From contig CAJNDS010002764.1 of the NCBI GenBank assembly GCA_905221605.1, positions 217,001 through 281,000 of the forward strand: 64,000 nucleotides of DNA, read 5' to 3'. Made by a program: the position numbers and the translations under genes. Every line of letters begins with the position of its first letter. The first letter of the stretch is position 1. A model generated the notes under the pieces. The model searched no databases. It was not told where the DNA came from and was given only the letters and a program-made list of their open reading frames with translations. This document shows, one piece after another, positions 58,776 through 64,000 of this stretch. The stretch comes from Symbiodinium natans. Its lineage: Eukaryota > Sar > Dinophyceae > Suessiales > Symbiodiniaceae.

Positions 58776-61700
58776 GTTAGGCATGAAGACGTTGCGCTTA
58801 TGAGTACTCGATTCAACATATTTGTTTAACAGCCAAGGAAGGAGTTGGTCGAGGTGGAGTCCAAAGACATGTCGGAACACGGCGACTACATTGTCGGTGA
58901 TCGCGATCACTTCATACCAATCCGCTGTAACGAAGACGGCTATGCCATTAACTTCGGCAATCGACGTCACAAGTGGCGCCGAGCACTTCCGCTCGACACG
59001 TTGAAGGCGTTTGTACGATCTCGGATCGCCTCTTCACATGTTTCTTTACATTATGCCAGGCTGCCTGGTGGTTGTGTCCCTCAACTGGAGTCGTGTACTT
59101 CAACAGCAACAACGCGCACATCGTATATCGACTTCAGGTCTGCCTTAAGTTTCAAATGTTCTGCTTAGATTTTATCAGTAAATTCTGCCAGGCACTCTCT
59201 GACAGGAACTGCGACTTGCCCACGACTGATTATCTCGGATCCGGTTTTGAGCTGCTAGACTCAGTTCATGTTAAAATAACAGCGTGCGCACGGAATTCTC
59301 ACCTGCTTCAGTAGCTGTTTGTGATCGCTTCTTTTTCGTAAGGCAGTGGATGAAGGACATGATGCGTGACGACCTGATGTCATGTCCGAAAACATGGACT
59401 CTCCAAGACGTTTTTGAGATTCCCGGCATGACCGAGGCGCTATACTTAGCGGTTATCGCGTCCGTACGCATGTGTGCTAAAGGTGCAAGTCAAAGCGATC
59501 AGGCTTACTTCAGTGCGACCGGAGAAAGCGAGGCCTTTTGGCGTGTGCATTTACGCGACTCATGCATATTTCACTGTAAGCAAACACAGAGAATGAATAC
59601 ATTTAAGCATAACGCATAACAAAACTTCTTGTAACACAGGCGAGCTCATCGACTTGCGCCCAAGCAGCATCATCCACAGGCTCCGCCGGAAAGGCAGGAT
59701 TCGCACCCTTAGACACAAAGAACAAATGCAATTAGACGTAACGCATGACAAAACTACGTTTAACACAGGCGCGCTCATCGACTTGCGCCCAAGCAGCATC
59801 ATCCACAGGCTCCGCCGGAAAGGCAGGATTCACACCCTTAGACACAAAGAACAAAAGCAATTAGACGTAACGCATGACAAAACTACGTTTAACACAGGCG
59901 CGCTCATCGACTTGCGCCCAAGCATCACCATCCACAGGCTCCACCGGAAAGGCAGGACTCACATCCTTAGACGTGACAGTGAGCGATGAGTTGTAGCTGA
60001 TACTATTTTGCGTGGTGGGACGTGCTTCAGGCGAAGATTTCTTCATACAAGATTCCCGCTGATTTCGCACCATTCCGGCTTGCGCCGCACATAGAATGGA
60101 GAGTCAACAATGATTGGGCTGTGGTGCGCAGGAAACAAGGCATTGCTCCACCAGCAAATCACGAAGATGTGGCAGAATCATGCCCAGAAGCCTGGGAGTT
60201 GCATCCTCAACACCCAGTGCTGAGAACGCTAGGATTTCCACGAGGTTTTCCTGGCGCTATGCTCTACTGCCCTACATGGAAAACTGCTTTCTGGACAGAT
60301 AGCATCTCAGAATCATGGAACCTGTTCTACGAGTACTTCAAGATTATGGCCACGTCAACATCATCCGACACAAGGCCTGAGTCAGACTAACCTGATATGT
60401 TGCGGTAAATAACGAGCGTCATATTTATATTTTAAGGTCGACGATTGATTCCGACGAAATCGACGTTGGCGTCGCTCCTGCCAGTCCGAAACTGCATCCT
60501 GACATAGATGAAGCACTGACGCAAGGTACTGCGTACATTTTATAGTGTATTCATCATGTTAGATTTGAACTTGAATGCGCCGCAATGCTTCTCTGCAATC
60601 ATACCGATATAAGCATTCTTAATCCTCCGATCGTATTCTGAGGTCGCGACTGGAAGCCGAGGCAATCGGCGCTAGCGTCGCAGACACGAGCCCAACAATG
60701 CTTCTCAACATGGATTCGTAGCAAACGCCTTGAAGGTCAAGCGGCATGTTCGCATTCCAAGGTCACCTACTGCGTTCACTGCCACAGCTGAAGTGCACGT
60801 TGAGACTGCGATTCGAAGAAGGCTTCTTGTCAAGGGTATGTACTTAATACATTTGTGCGCGCGCTCTTTACTTGGAAGCTAGATGTTATAATTTAGCTTT
60901 CTGCAATTCCTAGCAGCTGACAGGTGGTCTCGACAACAGAACTTGACTTCGGACGTGCGTCTTGGAATACATTTGTTCGACTGTCATTGCGTCTAACCTT
61001 TGAACGAAATACATAACGTTACTTAGGTCAAACATCGCAAAACTTCCAGTTCGCAGATGGCATCGTCCCACCGCTGCAAGAGATTTCTTGGGCGGTTCTG
61101 ACGCTGCTTCACTCTGTCACCGAGAGAGTCTGCAGCAACCACAGCCTTTGCGGCCCAACTTATTGTCTGTGTCAGTGCTGGAGAAAGCAGCGAGCAGTCG
61201 GTGTGGAAGAGACTATCTTGCCGGCGGCAACAGAAAGCCTCACAGCGGAAGGTGTGACGCTCAAGCAGCGATTCCATTGGAAGTGTTGACGTCATTGCCT
61301 CTTTACTTTTGCGACTATCGGTACTTACATATTCTGGCAGCAACTTCAACGTCAATGCTGGCATCTACACGTCGGAAACGTAACTGGGACAACAGAGATG
61401 TAGATCTCGACAATCAGCAGGATCTACTGGTGACGCAAAGACTTCGATCCATGGCAGCTCTTGTTGCTACGGCTCGGAGCATATCCGTGAACCTACATCA
61501 GCTTTCAATGTTTCTGAACATACCTCAGAATGTGAGACTGTGCTGGAACGTAGAAGCCCTTCCACCTCAGATTGCTTTCAACAGCTTCAAGTTTGGCTGC
61601 ATTTCCACGGCACCCTTGATGGGCTGCGCTGATTTCCATGTATTCTTGCCTGACGATGTGCGAGGTCTGTACGTGGGTGTTAAAGAATTTCGAGGTGAAC

Positions 61701-64000
61701 GGAAATCGTACTGCCGAATAGATAATGTGTTTCAAGACACAATTACCTGGTCAATGGGCGTTAACCAGCACCCTGTCATGCCCCATAGATCTGCGAGCAG
61801 ACATGCCCCTCGGCCAAATGCTATTAATACCTTTCAGATCCGCTGGAACGATCGCAATTTTGCGATAGCACTCAACGGAGAAGGGGTTTCTCATTGTCGA
61901 CTGCGGCAAGAGCACGTCAACGGTGCAGCGCCGCCGCTGTCCGACGTCGTCTTCATGGCCTTCGGTCGGGGACGATACATTCCAGCTCCACTTTTCTTGC
62001 CGCTGTCCTCGCCTATTCAGCTGAACTCTCAGATACAATGCGGCATTTGTAATCGATACTATCCTTTGGACAGACCGAGATGGAGTGTTTGCCCCCTTTG
62101 CAACACCTGGATCTGCAGCACGCACTGCGAGCGATCGCCGTCAAGACGATGTCCGCATTGCGTCATGCAGTTGAGCGATTACTTGGGTGGATCGGAGGAC
62201 GCTATGATTGACGCGGTCGTCCTGGACGCGTATCGAAGAGGACTTTACTACAGTCATAACGATCTTGTGATGTTGTTTGTACTCATTGAGTATATGTTTT
62301 GTCCGCAAGCTTTAATATTAACAAGTCCAGGAGACTCACACGCTATCAGTTCTAGCTCAGCAACTGCGCGGGTGTCGCTGTCAGAAAGTAAGCCTTATCA
62401 GTTCAACTGGAGATTGCTCTTCCGAAGAGACTACCACACTTGCTTCGTCCACTCGCTGAACGTACGCAGCAGAGACCCTTCGATGCATTCATGTATTTCC
62501 TTCGAATCAACCAGGTGCATCGCGTAGCAGACATGATCATATATATGTTGTTTTACGCCGTTAGTTGATGAGTCGCACAGGAATATAGATCTTTTCTGCT
62601 CAAGCTCGCGTTGAGTCGATGCGATGCTATGTCAGGATTACTGCGGTGGGTCGTTGGACGAAATGGACGTGGAGCAGAATAGCGAATCTGCTTTCGGTCG
62701 TGCCTTGCACGCAAAATTGCGCGAACACTATCACACATACTGTTTGATTTTGACTTTTCGCATTCATTATGTTGCAGCAGTACTCTCGGCGTATTATCCT
62801 GTCACGCACGCTCGCTGTCGATACACCACTGAGGCTGGTGGGAGGCTCCTCTTCCGCTTCTCGTCGGTAGCGTTCTTGATGTTACCGAGCCCCAGACGCC
62901 AATTTTCCAACTGCCTGATCATCCGGAAATCACAAATCCAGATCATCTGACTGCGTGCACGTGGCTGGCCGAACTCAATTCTCATCCTTCCGACGCGAGA
63001 TTGCGTTTTCAAGCAGATGGACACTTGTACTTCTTCGATGAGAAGAAGATAGACACCAGTGCGGCTTGAATGCATTTATGAATAATGTGTCTTGGCAAGC
63101 AAAATAATTCCTGATACAGAGCTGCGTGAAACTTGATCAGGTCACGACTTTGATTCATTCTCACGCAGAAGAATTTGATCCAAGCCTTGCCATCACAACA
63201 ATGAAGACTGGCAAGAATTGGCCACGCCCAGAGTACATGACAGATGAGTACAACATCGCCGTTATCAAAGTTCTCGTAGGCAACTGCTCACAAGATGAAA
63301 CGGCCAAGTTGTTGTCGCTTCTGGCTGACGCAACGACTACTCGATCGGATTTGTGCCACGAGCTGCAGCTTCTAAAGCACAAGAGCAGCGTCTGGGAAGA
63401 TCTGGTGAAAGAGTTCGTGCTAACGGACAGTGAGATCATGCAGACATGGAGTGACAACGCACTGAGGGCTTCAACCGCCGGCACGTGGATGCATGCCATG
63501 TTCGAGCACGTCTTGAACGGCTTCGACGTGATACCCAAATCACTGCACGAAGAGCTGTCGATGTGCTTGCGTTTTCTTTCTGACACTGTTAACGAATTTC
63601 CAAAGCTGCGAATATTTCGCACAGAGTGGACGATCTATGCAATTGACGAAGACGTGGCTGGTTCCATCGACGCAGTCTTTGTGGATCAGGAAGACGACAA
63701 GCTGGTGCTCGTCGACTGGAAGAGATCTAAAAAGCTTCCAGAAAAATATAACGGCTACGGCAAGCTCATGAGCGGCCCCTTGTCCAGCGTACCTGACTGC
63801 CAAGGCGAGCATTACAGGCTGCAGTTGAACATGTACAAGTGGATACTTACCAAGTACTACGAGAAGGATATCAAGTCCATGATGGTTGTTTCTACTGCAG
63901 CAAATGCAACCAAAGAACCCTTCGTGGATCTAGTTCCAGACATGCAAGAAACTGTGGGAAAGCTCATGTCAGTCAGACGCGACCAAAGGAAGCAAAGCAA
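58440..64000 (+). CDS. Large multi-exon gene with PD-(D/E)XK nuclease domain (3' end outside window)
   Basis: Fifteen exons (A-P, with one position unresolved) can be chained. Twelve of the fourteen junctions examined keep phase with GT-AG, or in one case GC-AG, introns of 47 to 121 nt. Inferred exons: 58440-58775, 58833-59012, 59060-59137, 59192-59263, 59347-59575, 59640-about 59975, 60031-60374, 60437-60525, about 60763-60835, 60914-60974, 61027-62348, 62402-62514, 62636-62741, 62834-63058, 63169 onward. The F/G and H/J joins are not solved. I chose donors partly by phase, so boundaries need transcripts. In order the protein has a duplicated GPFW module, Trp-rich modules, a Cys/His zinc-binding cluster and a RecB/Cas4-like nuclease. 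The start may lie upstream. Function unknown; a DNA-processing role, perhaps in a large mobile element, is inferred from the nuclease only. Confidence 0.6.
58833..59012 (+). CDS. Exon B
   Basis: TTTGTTTAACAG, 60 codons PRKELVEVESKDMSEHGDYI, VGDRDHFIPIRCNEDGYAIN, FGNRRHKWRRALPLDTLKAF, GTACGA donor. Phase 0 at both ends. Confidence 0.65.
59060..59137 (+). CDS. Exon C
   Basis: TTACATTATGCCAG, 26 codons AAWWLCPSTGVVYFNSNN then AHIVYRLQ, CAG/GTCTGC donor. Phase 0. Confidence 0.65.
59192..59263 (+). CDS. Exon D
   Basis: AAATTCTGCCAG, 24 codons ALSDRNCDLPTTDYLGSGFE-LLDS, donor GTTCAT. Phase 0. Confidence 0.6.
59347..59575 (+). CDS. Exon E
   Basis: TTTCGTAAGGCAG, then WMKDMMRDDLMSCPKTWTLQ, DVFEIPGMTEALYLAVIASV, RMCAKGASQSDQAYFSATGE, ending FWRVHLRDSCIFH; canonical GTAAGC donor, phase 1. 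Confidence 0.65.
59576..59980 (+). repeat. 129-bp tandem repeat made from one exon plus its intron
   Basis: CTCATCGACTTGCGCCCAAG starts at 59645, 59774 and 59903: an exact 129-bp (43-codon) period. Each unit holds an exon part of about 65 bp and a part homologous to the 64-nt intron at 59576-59639 (ACGCATAACAAAACTTCT versus ACGCATGACAAAACTACG). Confidence 0.92.
59640..59975 (+). CDS. Exon F with intron-derived coding repeats
   Basis: TCTTGTAACACAG, then ELIDLRPSSIIHRLRRKGRI and, in the same frame, LRHKEQMQLDVTHDKTTFNT-G, followed by two more copies of the unit. The second part of each unit is the former intron sequence, now open and in frame. The right end is unresolved; GTGACA at 59973 and GTGAGC at 59979 are candidates. 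Confidence 0.6.
60031..60374 (+). CDS. Exon G with a GC donor
   Basis: GGGACGTGCTTCAG, then AKISSYKIPADFAPFRLAPH, IEWRVNNDWAVVRRKQGIAP, down to WNLFYEYFKIMATSTSSDT. AAG/GCCTGA as a GC donor joins exon H in phase; otherwise the frame stops at TAA 60388-60390. Confidence 0.55.
60437..60525 (+). CDS. Exon H
   Basis: TATATTTTAAG, then STIDSDEIDVGVAPASPKLH and PDIDEALTQ, donor GTACTG. A similar stretch at 60644-60720 (SRLEAEAIGASVADTSPT) suggests a duplicated exon, but it hits a stop. Confidence 0.5.
60763..60974 (+). CDS. Exons J and K
   Basis: J (to 60835): SPTAFTATAEVHVETAIRRR-LLVK, donor GTATGT; its 5' limit could extend upstream (HVRIPR). K (60914-60974): ADRWSRQQNLTSDVRLGIH after AATTCCTAG, donor GTTCGA. 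Phases agree across both introns into exon L. Confidence 0.5.
61027..62348 (+). CDS. Exon L: 441 codons with a Cys/His zinc-binding cluster
   Basis: Longest open exon in the window. It begins SNIAKLPVRWHRPTAARDFL after CGTTACTTAG. The C-terminal third has CGICNRYYPLDRPRWSVCPL, then CNTWICSTHCERSPSRRCPH, then C: pairs of CxxC with an inner Cys-His-Cys, resembling a RING/B-box-type double zinc site, though the spacing fits no family I can name. The upstream part (FGCISTAPLMGCADFHVF) is globular. Donor GTTCTA at 62349 is inferred because the downstream frame is better in exon M. Confidence 0.7.
62402..62741 (+). CDS. Exons M and N
   Basis: M (62402-62514): QLEIALPKRLPHLLRPLAER then TQQRPFDAFMYFLRINQ, CAG/GTGCAT. 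N (62636-62741): DYCGGSLDEMDVEQNSESAF then GRALHAKLREHYHTY, donor GTTTGA. A competing continuous frame exists over M but is less natural. Confidence 0.55.
62834..63058 (+). CDS. Exon O
   Basis: ACACCACTGAG acceptor, then WWEAPLPLLVGSVLDVTEPQ, TPIFQLPDHPEITNPDHLTA, CTWLAELNSHPSDARLRFQA, DGHLYFFDEKKIDT, donor GTGCGG. Starts with a Trp-Trp pair, as exon C nearly does. Confidence 0.6.
63169..64000 (+). CDS. Exon P: RecB/Cas4-like PD-(D/E)XK nuclease domain, open at window end
   Basis: ATTCTCACGCAG, then 277 codons without a stop to the end of the window. Motifs in order: AGTWMHAMFEHVLNG (the His motif of RecB/Cas4/AddB-type nucleases, about 63477-63521), RTEWTIY, AGSIDAVF (catalytic Asp), LVLVDWKRSK (Asp-x-Lys pair) and HYRLQLNMYKWIL (the Gln-x3-Tyr motif). 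All metal- and catalysis-related positions are present, so the nuclease is probably active. In this family such domains cut single-stranded or flapped DNA and are often fused to helicases; a helicase further downstream is possible but not visible. Confidence 0.8.

Noticed and set aside
61751-62125. Minus-strand frame of 124 codons
   Set aside because: Lies wholly within the 441-codon exon L and has no recognisable features.
63161-63812. Two minus-strand frames (153 and 90 codons)
   Set aside because: Shadows of the plus-strand nuclease exon, which has the complete PD-(D/E)XK motif set.
1-64000. Bacterial or organellar origin
   Set aside because: GT-AG introns, a spliced-leader relict and telomere repeats indicate a nuclear genome; no operons or ribosome binding sites are visible.
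53251-64000. tRNA or rRNA genes
   Set aside because: No clover-leaf arms with a CCA-proximal box or conserved rRNA segments were recognised on either strand; a covariance-model scan would be needed to exclude them fully.

Overview
The window is dinoflagellate nuclear DNA. The firmest evidence is a relict of the dinoflagellate trans-spliced leader at 14990-15006 (CGTAGCCATTTTGGCTC), placed directly before an ATG. Other signs agree: every supported gene or exon except one weak candidate reads on the + strand, exons are very small, some introns appear to use non-GT donors, and there are several families of intron-sized inverted-repeat elements. I cannot name the species. No rRNA, tRNA, CRISPR or bacterial-style operon is visible.

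Region 1 (1-51300) is saturated with plant-type telomere repeats, TTTAGGG and CCCTAAA, and their variants. Between them lie GC-rich islands of 30-260 bp. Many islands begin after AG, end before GT, and have an open + strand frame of ordinary amino-acid composition; I read them as exons. In about thirty cases the island follows a C-rich array (CCCTAAA) and precedes a G-rich array (TTTAGGG). The introns would therefore start with (UUUAGGG)n and end with (CCCUAAA)n, that is, as long self-complementary hairpins, and the first repeat often supplies the GU of the 5' splice site. One gene is complete and intronless: a secreted RNase T2 (1940-2800). Other partial models are phase-consistent: 19244-19962, 28577-28827 and 45360-45547. 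A coiled-coil reading frame with the spliced-leader relict (15007-15318) looks like a retroposed mRNA inserted into a second copy of an exon present at 12494-12580. How the other islands group into genes cannot be decided from sequence alone.

At least three families of short inverted-repeat (MITE or introner-like) elements are scattered through region 1. Family A (TTGGGATGTTCCC ends) shows 8-bp target duplications; removing the copy at 27429-27583 with one duplication restores a continuous reading frame. Family B (GTAATATAGGGG ... CCCCTATAG) can bring its own GT and AG. Family C has TTGCTTAAGAACCCC ends.

Region 2 (51300-53200) is a boundary: a palindromic TTAATTAA satellite with an embedded hairpin in a 370-390 bp higher-order repeat, then a TTTATCATC minisatellite. 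Region 3 (53200-64000) has no telomere-like repeats and compact introns (about 50-120 nt). It holds a lysine/serine-rich coiled-coil protein with a zinc-knuckle-like end (53815-54423), zinc-finger and duplicated exons (57.1-57.6 kb), and a large multi-exon gene (about 58.4 kb to beyond the window end). That gene encodes internally repeated modules, a cysteine-rich zinc-binding region and a RecB/Cas4-type PD-(D/E)XK nuclease domain. Its overall function is unknown; a mobile-element or DNA-processing role is an inference.
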